Positions 20,654 to 31,209 of a stretch of 64,000 nt of DNA are shown here, piece by piece. A program made the translations under genes and the position numbers. The stretch's first letter is position 1. Each line of letters begins with the position of its first letter. The notes under the pieces were generated by a model. That model searched no databases. It was not told the DNA's origin and worked only from the letters and a program-made list of their open reading frames with translations. This DNA comes from Arachnopeziza araneosa. Its lineage: Eukaryota > Ascomycota > Leotiomycetes > Helotiales > Arachnopezizaceae. The stretch covers positions 1,054,001 through 1,118,000 of the forward strand of contig QYAI01000004.1 in the NCBI GenBank assembly GCA_003988855.1. The letters run 5' to 3'.

Positions 20654-21981
20654 TTAGGTCCACTTTGCAAGCGGATTCCAAGGCATGCGAAGAGTTCCAT
20701 TCTCTCTTGCCGAAGCAATGGCAATCTGCCCATTCGCAGTCCGATAGTAAGCAATCAGTGTCTTGGCGGGCCCGCACATGCCATCAAACCCGATATAAGA
20801 GTTCGAAGCCTCGAACTCTCCCGTCGTCTCAATCTCCTTAAGCTTCTCGGCCTTCCCTTTACCCCTCAGCAACGCATTATCCATTCCCCAAACCAGAGCA
20901 ACAAGCCTCGCCCCTTGATCTTGCACGATGAACTCCATCCGGTTCTTGTCCAGCGGCTGGTGGGGGATAATGGACCAGGTTCCGTCACGGTCCGCGCTCG
21001 CGACGAGTTCCCAGGGCCGTGGACCGTAGGAGTAGATGACTGACAATTGCTTGCGGTTTCCTGGCCACGGGTCGCCGAAAATCTCTTCGAGCTTGTTGGT
21101 GTTGAACTCGATGGATTGGGCCGGGGTTACTAATTGACGGACTATTTGGGTCACGTCTCGATCCGCGTACGCTGCACAGTGTATGTGAAGAGCTGGTTCA
21201 CCACCCACTGTCGCACCCCCGTGGCCCATGAGTCCACCGAAGAAGCTGGCGGTGGGAGGAGCAGATGCGGGAGGGGTTGGGTAGCCCGCTGGAGGGCTGG
21301 CGTAATTAGGTACAGGTGGAGTTGAATAGTTTACTGGAGGAGGGCTTGAATAGTTTGCTGGAGGTGTTTGGTAGCTTGGGGTTGATGAATTGCTGGCTTT
21401 CCCAGCAAAGAAGCCGCTCACAGCTCCAACAACTGGTGCTTGACTTCCACCTTTGAAAAAGTCAAATTTGGACTTTTGGGGATTCTCATGCTCAGGCTCA
21501 TGCTTTTTCATTGCTGAATGAATCATTGATCCCGCCAGCGCTAGAAGACCTCCACCAACGATGACTTTTCCGAGGCCTCTCTCTCCATCCGGTCCTTCTG
21601 CGCCTTCTGGGCCGTTCGCTCCTTCTGGAGGAGGGGAAGAGTATTGTTGCTGTTGAGGAGGGGGTGGAGGAGAGCTATATGACTGTGGAAGTGGAGGAGA
21701 GCTGTACGATTGTGGAGGCGGAGGAGAGCTGTATGATTGTGGAGGAGGGCCTTGTGGGGGTGGAGGAGGGGGTTGAGCGGCTTGAGGAGGGTCCCATTGA
21801 GTTACTCCAGTGGTAGAGTTTGTATAATACCTGAGAAGTCTTCATTAGCGGTGAATCATAACCAAACTCTCTCAGAATAGTATTACCAGGTGTTATATTG
21901 AGGACTCCATTCCGCTGCCCATCCTTGAGGGACTTGAGGAGGGGAAGCAGTTGGCGGAAATGGTGGAGGAGGTGCAGCCAT
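20654..21981 (-). CDS. WW-domain protein with proline/tyrosine repeats
   Basis: Two exons, 21981-21887 and 21830-20654, give 423 aa. The 56-bp intron at 21886-21831 splits the WW domain. After splicing it reads GWAAEWSPQYNTWYYTNSTT followed by GVTQWDPP, with both signature tryptophans and the terminal proline. This domain binds proline-rich ligands. A linker rich in PPQSYSSPP-type repeats follows, then a short glycine/hydrophobic helix (GKVIVGGGLLALAGS) that resembles a membrane-inserting segment. A second run of Y(S/A)(S/T)PP repeats precedes a folded C-terminal domain of about 190 residues (ALHIHCAAYADRDVTQIVRQ onward) that I do not recognise. A possible role is as an adaptor at a membrane or in stress granules, but nothing in the sequence proves it. 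Confidence 0.82.
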
Positions 21982-23142
21982 TCTGTTTGCGCAAACACAG
22001 ACGATATCTCGAAATAAATAGAAGCAAAACGATACAGCGGACGATCAGGAAAGTAGATATCCCACTAACATGCGCAAACGTAGAAACTAAATATCATTCC
22101 TCTTGGCTCCAGCGCCAAAAGCTTAAATCACCACAGCAGCCATCCCCTCCACAGCCACTTGGCTGAAGCAAGCCTTCCAGCCCTCGACTGTATCTGAAGC
22201 CCAATCGCCATCTCCAGAACCAGGTTTCAGTCAATCAAAACCGGCCGTCCGCTTGCTGCACGCATTCGGGGCTAACTCTCGACACACGAAAGCATTCTCC
22301 TGAGGGTGGAGCAAATCAGGGGCCGGAGACCAAAATAACAAATGTAAGCCATCGGCGATACGGGGAGAGTGGATGCGAAGTTTTGGAGGATTGATAGGGA
22401 GTTGGGTGGTCTCGTTTGATTGTCTGAATCGCTCAAGGATTTAGGAGTCATGATAGAAGGAATATCTGGGAGAAGAGTTGATCCCAGCTGAATCAAGGAT
22501 GATGCAAAGTAATCAAAGGTGAGACTCAAATCAAGGCTGCCTTCGTTCCGCGAGTGACTGCGACGGTTCCTTAGTACCGAGTCTGGCTTTGCAATAAGTG
22601 ATTGTCAATATAGACAAGTGAGCACTGTGAGCGAAGCGAGGTAGAGCTGCCAAGCCTCCAACTTCACAAGTATGGATTCTATATTCTTGATCCCGGAGAA
22701 GAAGATAGCTTCAGGGTTGTGCTCACAGAAGGCACTGGCCTATCTGCCTTTGTCTAATATTAAAAACTTAATTTAATAGTACTGCAATGCACAAGTACTA
22801 CTGTACTTATATATCTTCATTTAGCCGAAGTTTACCCCCTTTCCAGAGACGACTTAAACAATACTCAAGTGTTGAAAAGGTAAAAGCAAGCATAGAATAA
22901 CATGACCATCTATTCTTTCTAGACAAAAGTCTTTTCATTTATATTTCTGAAGAATCAAGAATTGACAAATGCTTTTTGGAGAACTTCAAGTGATTAGACT
23001 GCTGGTACAGCACTGAAGTACAATTTAGGCCTGAGGCTCGCACAAGATAAGATAAGGTTTGAAGATCTGGAAAAAACATTGTTATTTTTGTCGCACCCCG
23101 CTGAATTCAAACCGACTTCAACTCTCAACATAGACCTCCACA
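21982..23142. other. Intergenic, divergent promoters
   Basis: About 1.2 kb between the WW gene (-) and NSA2 (+). Short ORFs only (for example 22272-22529, minus). No RNA gene recognised by eye. Confidence 0.55.
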
Positions 23143-24398
23143 ATGCCTCAAAATGAGTAGTGAGTACTCGCGGGCTTACTCTATCTCTCGAATATTCGCA
23201 GCTAACCCTGGAAACAGCATGGAACGGTGGAGGAAACTCCACGGGAGGAGACTGGACCACGAAGAGAGGACACGCAAAAAAGCCGCCAGAGAGGGACACA
23301 AAGCTTCAGAAGATGCGCAGAAATTGACGGGTCTGCGGGCGAAGCTGTATGCGAAGAAGAGAGCCCATGAGAAGATACAGATGAAGAAGCAGATCAAGGC
23401 GCACGAAGAGCGGAATGTCAAGTCCTCAGCACCTGCGGAACCTTCGAGCGCTCCTCTGCCACAGTACCTTCTTGATAGATCGAATCCAACGAATGCGAAA
23501 GCCCTCAGTACTGCCAGTATGTGGATATCTTTTTTACCAACGATTCGAATTGGTCTGCCGTTGCTAACATTGTTGAAGTAAAGAACAAGCGGAATGAAAA
23601 GGCGGCCAAGTTTTCCGTACCGCTTCCCAAGGTTGGCACCTCTTTACTTCCAAGCTACGCATGAATTGGGGGCTGGGGACTCATCCAGTGTCTCAAAATT
23701 TCGTGAACGATATAGTTACTAATTAAGAGAAATCTAGGTCAGAGGCATAGCCGAGGAAGAAATGTTCAAGGTAGTCAAGACTGGAAAGAAAACTGCGAAA
23801 AAGGGTATGCATATTTCCCATCTTCGGTGGCCGATTTTACCTCTATTGTTATGGCTTTTGAGGCTTTCGTATTGCCGAGCAGAGCACTTTAGCTGATAAC
23901 TCCCAGGATGGAAGCGCATGATTACCAAACCCACATTCGTTGGACCAGATTTCACCAGACGGCCCGTCAAATACGAGAGGTTCATCCGTCCAATGGGTCT
24001 TCGGTATAAAAAAGCCAATGTCACTGTGAGTTAGATCTCTCAGCTTCGTCTCTCCGTACTAATTGTCTAGCATCCGGAACTGGGTGTAACTGTTCAGCTT
24101 CCTATCATCAGCGTAAAGAAGAACCCGCAAAACCAGATGTACACACAACTAGGCAAGTCCATTACCTCCCAACGAGTAGCGGCATACTAATTCAGTCCTA
24201 GGCGTACTAACAAAAGGTACAATCATCGAAGTGAACGTGAGCGAGCTAGGTCTTGTCACAGCGGGCGGCAAAGTAGTCTGGGGACGATGGGCACAGATCA
24301 CAAATAACTGTGAGAATGACGGGTGTGTTAATGCGTGAGTTGCACTCCTCGGCGTCTCTGATCAAATCTAATCCCCATCCAGGGTACTACTAGTTTAA
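23143..24398 (+). CDS. NSA2: Ribosome biogenesis protein NSA2
   Basis: Eight exons give 261 aa, the normal length of this family: 23143-23159, 23218-23516, 23579-23631, 23738-23804, 23907-24025, 24071-24152, 24202-24334, 24383-24398. NSA2 is a nucleolar factor of pre-60S particles, required for 27S pre-rRNA processing, and is distantly related to ribosomal protein eS8. Recognised blocks are MPQNEY at the start, GRRLDHEERTRKKAAREGHK, LPQYLLDRSNPTNAKALS, MITKPTFVGPDFTRRPVKYE, FIRPMGLRYKKANVTHPELG and the end NAVLLV. The first exon is only 17 bp. The intron at 24153-24201 uses a GC donor (GCAAGT), required to keep frame between QL and GVLTKG. The last exon encodes just five residues plus the stop. 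Confidence 0.96.
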
Positions 24399-24898
24399 GT
24401 GTCTCACAAATAGCTTCATCTACATACAAAAGCAGGCGAGGGAGCCGAATAGATACCCATCTGCCAAACTGATCAACCAGTCTTGTGAGCTTATAGCTTT
24501 AGCTACAAGAGAGAGAATTCTGGATCCGCATCTGCACTGGTGGTCCACCAGTCCATCCAACTATCCATTTCCTCTGAAGCGTGTAATTCTGAATCCTTCA
24601 TCCAAGCTAGAATTCAATTCAGCATACCTCACAACCGGTTCAGTGATCCTTATGCTACAATCAAGGTAGATGCATAGATAGATAGATGATATGATTTGGT
24701 TGGCAGTAATGGGTAGAGTGGCCCATCTCAATCAAGGATGCGAGAATCACGATATAAGTACTCACCACAGCGGAATGATAGCATCACGCTTCAGCCGGTC
24801 CGAGAACAAATCTGACCTCCATTTTGATGTTAATTGTACAGTTGACTTCCCACTATACAATGCCTCGTGATTTTTTGATTCCTTATATACTAGAACGC
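24399..24898. other. Intergenic, convergent 3' flanks
   Basis: Between NSA2 (+) and the glucosidase II beta gene (-). Contains a short GATA microsatellite near 24675-24690. Nothing else seen. Confidence 0.6.
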
Positions 24899-26717
24899 CT
24901 ACAATTCATCCTTCTCCTGGGTTTTCGGTTTGGCGCCCTCGCAAACAGCGGGAGTACCGACGTCCATCCTGTACAGACACTTCTCTTCCTCAACCACCTT
25001 CCAGACCTCATCTTTCTCGGCGCAAGCCAGGACAACAGTCGTCTGTCTCTGCGGCCCGTTCCAGCAGCTCTGACCATTCTCGTAACGGAGGACGAGCCTC
25101 TCACCCTTCCCCAGTCCTTTTCCATCAGCCCCTACCACATCATCCACAATCATCTTGTCGAAACGCACGAAATTGCCCATGCCGGTGTGAGCATGGCCTT
25201 TCTTGCTCTTCTGCTTAGTTCCCTCTAGCCAGCAGAGTTCATAAATATACTCCCCGCTATCCTTATCGACGCAGGAGCCTTTCAGGGCGCGGAAGATGTC
25301 GTTCTCGCCATAGTCTTTAGTGAGATCAGAGTTCAGGTCACCTAGGGAGGCTTGTTTGACGCCGAGTTCGTCAGAGACGGATTGATAGGCAGAGCGGGCG
25401 GTGGAGACGGCGGATGATTCAGATCCAGAGGTGGTGACGTCTGGGAGGATGCCATTCTCGATGAGAAGGATGCGTAGATCGGTGATCTTTTGGTGGACCC
25501 AGGAACGAATGGGGCCGGGAAGATATTCTTCGAACCGGTAAACTGTTTTTGATTAGTATGATATATAGTATTGAGGAGGGACACATACGAGCTTCAACAT
25601 CACTCTCTTCGTCTACTGTCTCCCACTCCACCCAATTGATTCCCTCCGTCTCAGTATCCTGCTGGGCAATACTCTCTAGATCACGATCCTCGGTTGAAAC
25701 ATAATCCGTCTCTCCAGCCGCTACCTTCCTCGCAGCGTAATCCTCCCAAGCACGAACCGCACTCTTCACACCCTCATCGTTGAAATTGGGATTATACTCC
25801 TCCTTGAACTTCTCCAAGATCCCCTCCAACTGCGTGACCTTCTCTCTCAACGTATCCCGCCTCCCTATGAGTCCCACCAACGCGCCTCTCAATTCCTCGA
25901 CCCTCTGCTTCGCCAACCCGGCCAGAATCGTAACCTTATTGCCCTTGCCCTCCCCCGATTGAACGACCCTTCCCCTCTCCCTGCGCTCCACCTCCTCAAA
26001 CTTCGTCTTCAACTCCTTCTCCTCCTTGATCTTGCCCTCGATCTCCTTCTCTAGAAGAACGATGCTCTTCTCGACGCCGGCTCGCAGAGCAAACGCCTCG
26101 CTCTCCAACTCCTTCTTCTTCTTCAGCGCGGCCCGCTCGCTCTTCTGCCTCAGCTCGTCCAGGCGCCGCCACTCCTTGCCAATCTCCTTGCAGCGGTCCT
26201 CGCACTTGACGCCGCCGACGCCCGCCCACTCGTCGCTGCCATCGCAGCAGACCTCGTAGTCGCAGACGCCGTCGTTGACCAGCGTGTGGCTGATGTACGC
26301 GCCCAGGTGGCCCTTGTTCTTACACCAGAAGCCCGGCAGCGCGGGGGACGTGTTCTCGGTCCCCGAGATGGGCTGCGGAGGGGAGAGGGGCGAGAGGGAT
26401 GTGCAGGCCGCCGTTCCAGGCTCGTCGCTGCCGTCTGGGCAGTCGCAGTAGTCGTCGTTGACCTGGTCGACGCGGAGGGTGATGCTAGGATCAGAGATAC
26501 AGGTGAAAGAGGATGCGTCTTTGTAGAATCTCGCAACTGTTTTATTCAATTAATGATTAGAAAGGTTCAATTGCATGTGCGGCGTTTGGATTGGTAGGAA
26601 AGTTAGAGGGGACACACATTCGGGGCCGACTCCGCGGGGTCGTGGAAATTCAGCTGCGAGGACAGAGGCCGAAAGACTGCTGAGGAGCAGCAATGCATCT
26701 ATTCGCCTCATGGTCAT
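24899..26717 (-). CDS. GTB1: Glucosidase II beta subunit (ER quality control)
   Basis: Three exons, 26717-26618, 26536-25589 and 25542-24899, give 563 aa. This is the regulatory subunit of ER glucosidase II, which trims glucose from N-glycans during glycoprotein folding. A signal peptide is visible (MTMRRIDALLLLSSLSASVL then AAEF). Next come the family block RGVGPEFARFYKD, restored only by splicing exons 1 and 2, and two LDLa-like cysteine/acidic modules (DDYCDCPDGSDEPG and VCDYEVCCDGSDEW). A long acidic/basic coiled coil spans about 150-290. The C-terminal half has a mannose-6-phosphate-receptor-like lectin domain, with cysteines in KGSCVDKDSGEYIYELCW, GQSCWNG and the final CLYRMDVGTPAVC. 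The protein ends in KDEL, an ER retrieval signal. No odd features. Confidence 0.95.
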
Positions 26718-27408
26718 GGATTTGAGTGGGTGTTAAGCTGTTGATACTGGAGAAGCTTGAGCTCTGCTTGAAGATGCCACTTTGTCACAAGCGAAACATT
26801 TCCAGTCTTGGCGCGGCCGCTTAATCGACCCCTTTCCAACTTTCTATATGTCAACAAAATAGTATCTAGAATATGGTCACGCTATCACACTACAGAAGAA
26901 TGATTTGAATTCTTTTCTATTCCATATACTTCAGCACCTACAATGAGTTTAAAGTGATCGCTCACAAGCTCTTCTTTCTCCCTAAGTATAAACGGCTTCC
27001 TTCAAGCAAATAAAAATAGCTTCAGATAACCTCCATGGCAGGACAGGCCAGCTGAGACGCCATATCAATCACACTCTATGATACAATCAATCCCTCTTCT
27101 CCTTGTCCTATGCCTACAATCGATCAATCTAGCCACGAATGGCAATCAAATCACACCTGGCGCCAATATATCCCTTCCTATCTTTTTACGCGCCTCCTTC
27201 AAGACCGGCAATATCGAATACCATACATAAGAGAGTTTCATGTACACATTAATGTTTGCGCAAAACTCAAAAATACAAAAATGCTAAACGCAAACACTCA
27301 AACTAGACAACAGGGGTATATATGTCATGTTAGAATGACTAACCGGCCGTATTCAATTCGAATTTGACATAAACATAAAGAGACAAGAAAAAACTTATAT
27401 CACTACAA
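26718..27408. other. Intergenic
   Basis: Holds the GTB1 promoter side and the 3' flank of the next minus-strand gene. No feature recognised. Confidence 0.6.
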
Positions 27409-30400
27409 CTAAAACATTCCGCCGAGCCCATCCTGCGGTGGACTTCCCGAGCCCGGGAAAGCGCCTGGCATTGCAGGACTCGGTTGACCATAAGCAATTT
27501 GTCGCGCACGAGCATTAAGGTTGCCACCTTCGCTGGAGGATTTTCGAAGCTTGCTTTTGAGAAACTTGGGTTTCGATTCTTCCTCGTCAGCCGAGAACAT
27601 GCTCATTTCTTCGCTCGATTGAGTTGCTGCTGGCAATGAACGCAGGTCGTCGGAAGAATCGCTCTTCTTACCCCTACCGAACATGTTGCGAGTTTGACGA
27701 CGTCGGGGGTTGACAGGTGGAATAGCCGGTGGAGTGGAGGATCCGTAGACGCCGTTCCTAGGAGGACCTCCACCAGGAAGATTAACGGTATCGACACGAG
27801 AAGTTGAATGAACAAATATAGGATCAGAGATATCAGACTTGTTGATTGATATTTTCCTCTTAGCGGGTTGGTATGCGGTCGGAATATCTGAGTTAGATCC
27901 TGTGGGTGTATGAAGAGGAGGAGTAGGATTAACGACATAAGGAGCAGAAGGAGAAGGCCTGGGTGACATGCCCGGCTCAATAGAAAGACCAGTCTGAACA
28001 TTTGGAAATTTCTGGCTCTCGAAATATCCAGCAGCAGTTGACCGGCTATTGCTTCGGGATCGATCGCCCGAGCCCACTATGGGTGAGGCCATAGGAGACT
28101 GATTATACATTAAATTGGGATTGCCAGGAGAACGAGGCATGTAACGGGTTGAAGGAACTTCAAGATCTTCAGAGCCGGGCTGACTAGAGCTTGAAAGCCC
28201 TTCAGCCATTGCCTTGGCAAGATCATCTCTGTATCGTCCGTTTCGACTCTTAGAACGTCCGCCCGAAGTATCGGATTCGGAGCGATCTCGGGATGAAGGT
28301 GGCCTAGAGTCAGAACGATCTGTTGCCACACTATATTTACTCTCTTGGCTGCCGTGGCCATTTCGCTGCCTATATGTCACAGGGGGAGGCTTCCTGTCTC
28401 GGCTCGGGGTTCGACGCCTTGTCCTAGAAGAATGAGGATGGCCCCCTTCTTGAATCTGCTGCTGGCCACGTTGTTGGTTCTCCACTCGTGAATTTGGCCA
28501 TTCAGACTCACCCGCTTCGGTTTCCAGTTTCTGCTGGTGTTTCACGACCATCTGGCGTTCCTTCTCCCGTTGCATATCTCTCCGTGCCTGTCTAAATGCC
28601 CTAGTTCCTGGAGGGGTTGTTGGCTTCTGGACTCCTTGGAGCATTTCCTCTTCCTCCTGCCTCCATTGATTATCCTCGACGAAAGTGGTTGTGTTTATTC
28701 CTGGAGAAGTGGCAGCGGTAGCCATCGTTGAATTTCCAAGACCAAGCATCTTCATCGCCTTGGACTGGCCAAGAGTGTTCGTCCTAACCATCAGGGAGCC
28801 TCGGCTCGGCTTCTTCAAAAGACCCAACGCGTTGTTTTTGATAGAGGCAGCTTCCTTTGGCATCTCCGGCGGCGGAAGTGGACTTACAGATCTACTATCA
28901 TTTTCGTGGAAGCTCTTTAGGTTCTCTTGAACGCGCCTACGGCGCGAAGCTAACTCATTCTTGAAGTCCTGTTGTTCCCTCTGAGTAGCTGTGCTTCCAC
29001 CCCGATGATGTTGAGAAAGTTGAATATCCTTCTCCCAGGACTGTTTGGGTCGGTGCTCAATGACTTTGCTCGCCTCAGGAGACTTGACAGAAAGTGAGGG
29101 TGACACTTCGCTATTGTCATTTCCGGCATCGTCCTGGCCGTGAGTCTCGGCGTAGTAAGTATCATCCCATTCGTGGTTGTCCCATGGATTATTACTTTTA
29201 GATGAGTAGTCGTTAGGTGGCAAAGCATCCATAGGTTCAAGAGGAAAGCGAGTACTGTAGATCGATGTAGTATTCCCACCATAGCCACCATAGATTGAAG
29301 AACTGTTACTTTCTGACCTCAGATGCTGCCTGACCAAGCCACTGAGTCCCGTTCCCGATCCTACCGGCCCCAGGGTGGGAGAGTCGGCTGGTGGTCCAGA
29401 CTTGCCAGGGCTTGGTTGCAAGGATGCTGAAGAAATGGAAGGATTCAAGGGACTAACACCAGCTTGTAAGTCTTGATCGAATGGTCGTGAACGGTTCATA
29501 GGATGCTCTGATTCGGGTGGACGCTCAACATGAATGTTTGACTCCCGAGGGTAAACAGTTGACAATTCGAGCGGCCTCGGGCTGGCTTTTGGTTTACTGT
29601 TCTGGTACATCAGCTCGGCCGAAAAATCTCCAGAGCTTTGGTCCTCTGGGCCCAAGAAGAAAGACCCTTGTTTTTCTATCACCTTCTCTGTGGCAAGCTT
29701 TAGAGGTTTCGGCGACTCGGGGATGCGCTCTGGCATAAATGATCTTTGGATTGATGAGCTCGATCTTGACCTGCCAGATCCATAGGTAGAGGATGATTCA
29801 GCACGGTTGCGACCAGTTTGCTGTTGTCGAGGAGCAAATGCACTAGGAGGCGAATGTTTTCTCAAAGGAGGAGTTTCACGGCCTTGCTGCATCTGGATCT
29901 GTCGTTGAGAATACTTGTTATCATCGTACTGTTGAGTGTTTTTCGAGAATGCGCCCAGGGCCGTTGCTTTCACTTTCTCGTTAGGTTGTACTGACGGGGC
30001 AAGGGCTGGAATCTCATCATGTTCACTAACGGGTGGACTTAGTGGAGGTTCAGTCAGTCCAAATGCTTTCGAGTCGACAACGGCAGTTTGAGACTTGACA
30101 GTGAAATCGAAATTGTTCAATGTATTCCCAGCTCGAGGTGGACTTCCTGCTCTCAAGTTGGGCATGCTCTGCTTTGCAAGGATCTGGGCACCCCACTTGT
30201 CTGAGGTAGATGGAGTAAATGTTGGTGACGCTCCTGGAGGTGGAGTATGAAGACCGACGTTTCGTTTAGTCAAAGTGTCGACTCTGCTCATGGCTGAGAA
30301 TTGCTGCTCGTGAAGATGGTTGTCAAGGCCAGTCTCATAGAGTCTTCGAGTCTTAGTGACTGATCGTTCAAGACCTGAAGCAGGCGCGGTTGTCGTAACT

Positions 30401-31209
30401 GGTGTCTGCGACCCTAGTGATGGTGTAGGTAAGGAAGTAAAGGACGTTGCCGCTGTGGACGTATGAGCAGTTGAAGGGCCGCTAGATGACATTGTTGACG
30501 ACGTTTCCCGGTTGCGATTATATCCTAGGAGCGGTGGTGAATCTGCTCGTACAGCCTGGGCCTCTTGCTCCCGTCTCCTTTCTCTTTCGCGCTCCTCCCT
30601 TCGCAATTTCTGAAAAGCCGATTGATTGACATCGTTCTCATACAATGTCCTATTTCCCATATAGATCTTTTGTCTGCCGCCAAACAAATTGTTTCCTTCC
30701 CCTGGCTTCCCTCGATTCATGATACTCCCCGTATGTTCCGAATCATTATCTGTCCCGGTGCCTTCATTTAATTTGTCCGAATCAGCACGCGAAACTGCAG
30801 TCAATGGCGGTCGAATGGAACCGTTTATGGAAGAAACTTCGGCAATGTCTGCCAGGCTATTTGCTTGAAACCCGAAATCAATCAACCTGGATTGTCGTTT
30901 GGGAAAGAGAACACTGTCGTCGCTTGCTTTCCCAAGTTTCGACTTTGGATCATCCTGCTCTCGCAGCATAGAAAATCGCGCCGAGAGACCACTCATCAAC
31001 AGACTCGTTCGGAAGTCATCTGAGGGTGGTAATGCTGACGATAGATCAATCTGTAGTTTCGGTTCGGGTTCTATATTCTTCTTCCCAAGTTTAAATGTCT
31101 TCGAAGGTTTGAGGGTAGTGGGCATGTACGGGGTTTCTGAATCGGTTGATGGCCGGACACTAGACTCCAGCGTCTCCTTGACCTTCTTCTTCGTACGAAA
31201 TCGATTCAT
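27409..31209 (-). CDS. Large disordered conserved fungal protein (1266 aa), function unknown
   Basis: One open frame of 1266 codons starts with the basic MNRFRTKKKVKETLESS. The more ordered N-terminal 110 residues contain the acidic/hydrophobic segment SDDFRTSLLMSGLSARFSML and SRLIDFGFQANSLADIAEV. The rest is low complexity, rich in Ser, Pro, Arg and Gln, with short charged helices (FQKLRREERERERRREQEAQ, and another KNELASRRRRVQENLKSFHE). Many SP and RxxS sites suggest heavy phosphorylation. No catalytic domain, transmembrane segment or known DNA-binding motif is visible. The pattern of a conserved N-terminal patch plus a disordered scaffold fits a polarity or signalling scaffold, but that is inference. 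No intron is needed. Confidence 0.85.
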   Translation of the reverse strand: MNRFRTKKKVKETLESSVRPSTDSETPYMPTTLKPSKTFKLGKKNIEPEPKLQIDLSSALPPSDDFRTSLLMSGLSARFSMLREQDDPKSKLGKASDDSVLFPKRQSRLIDFGFQANSLADIAEVSSINGSIRPPLTAVSRADSDKLNEGTGTDNDSEHTGSIMNRGKPGEGNNLFGGRQKIYMGNRTLYENDVNQSAFQKLRREERERERRREQEAQAVRADSPPLLGYNRNRETSSTMSSSGPSTAHTSTAATSFTSLPTPSLGSQTPVTTTAPASGLERSVTKTRRLYETGLDNHLHEQQFSAMSRVDTLTKRNVGLHTPPPGASPTFTPSTSDKWGAQILAKQSMPNLRAGSPPRAGNTLNNFDFTVKSQTAVVDSKAFGLTEPPLSPPVSEHDEIPALAPSVQPNEKVKATALGAFSKNTQQYDDNKYSQRQIQMQQGRETPPLRKHSPPSAFAPRQQQTGRNRAESSSTYGSGRSRSSSSIQRSFMPERIPESPKPLKLATEKVIEKQGSFFLGPEDQSSGDFSAELMYQNSKPKASPRPLELSTVYPRESNIHVERPPESEHPMNRSRPFDQDLQAGVSPLNPSISSASLQPSPGKSGPPADSPTLGPVGSGTGLSGLVRQHLRSESNSSSIYGGYGGNTTSIYSTRFPLEPMDALPPNDYSSKSNNPWDNHEWDDTYYAETHGQDDAGNDNSEVSPSLSVKSPEASKVIEHRPKQSWEKDIQLSQHHRGGSTATQREQQDFKNELASRRRRVQENLKSFHENDSRSVSPLPPPEMPKEAASIKNNALGLLKKPSRGSLMVRTNTLGQSKAMKMLGLGNSTMATAATSPGINTTTFVEDNQWRQEEEEMLQGVQKPTTPPGTRAFRQARRDMQREKERQMVVKHQQKLETEAGESEWPNSRVENQQRGQQQIQEGGHPHSSRTRRRTPSRDRKPPPVTYRQRNGHGSQESKYSVATDRSDSRPPSSRDRSESDTSGGRSKSRNGRYRDDLAKAMAEGLSSSSQPGSEDLEVPSTRYMPRSPGNPNLMYNQSPMASPIVGSGDRSRSNSRSTAAGYFESQKFPNVQTGLSIEPGMSPRPSPSAPYVVNPTPPLHTPTGSNSDIPTAYQPAKRKISINKSDISDPIFVHSTSRVDTVNLPGGGPPRNGVYGSSTPPAIPPVNPRRRQTRNMFGRGKKSDSSDDLRSLPAATQSSEEMSMFSADEEESKPKFLKSKLRKSSSEGGNLNARARQIAYGQPSPAMPGAFPGSGSPPQDGLGGMF

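Noticed and set aside
24675..24690. GATA microsatellite
   Set aside because: Too short to be more than a common simple repeat.
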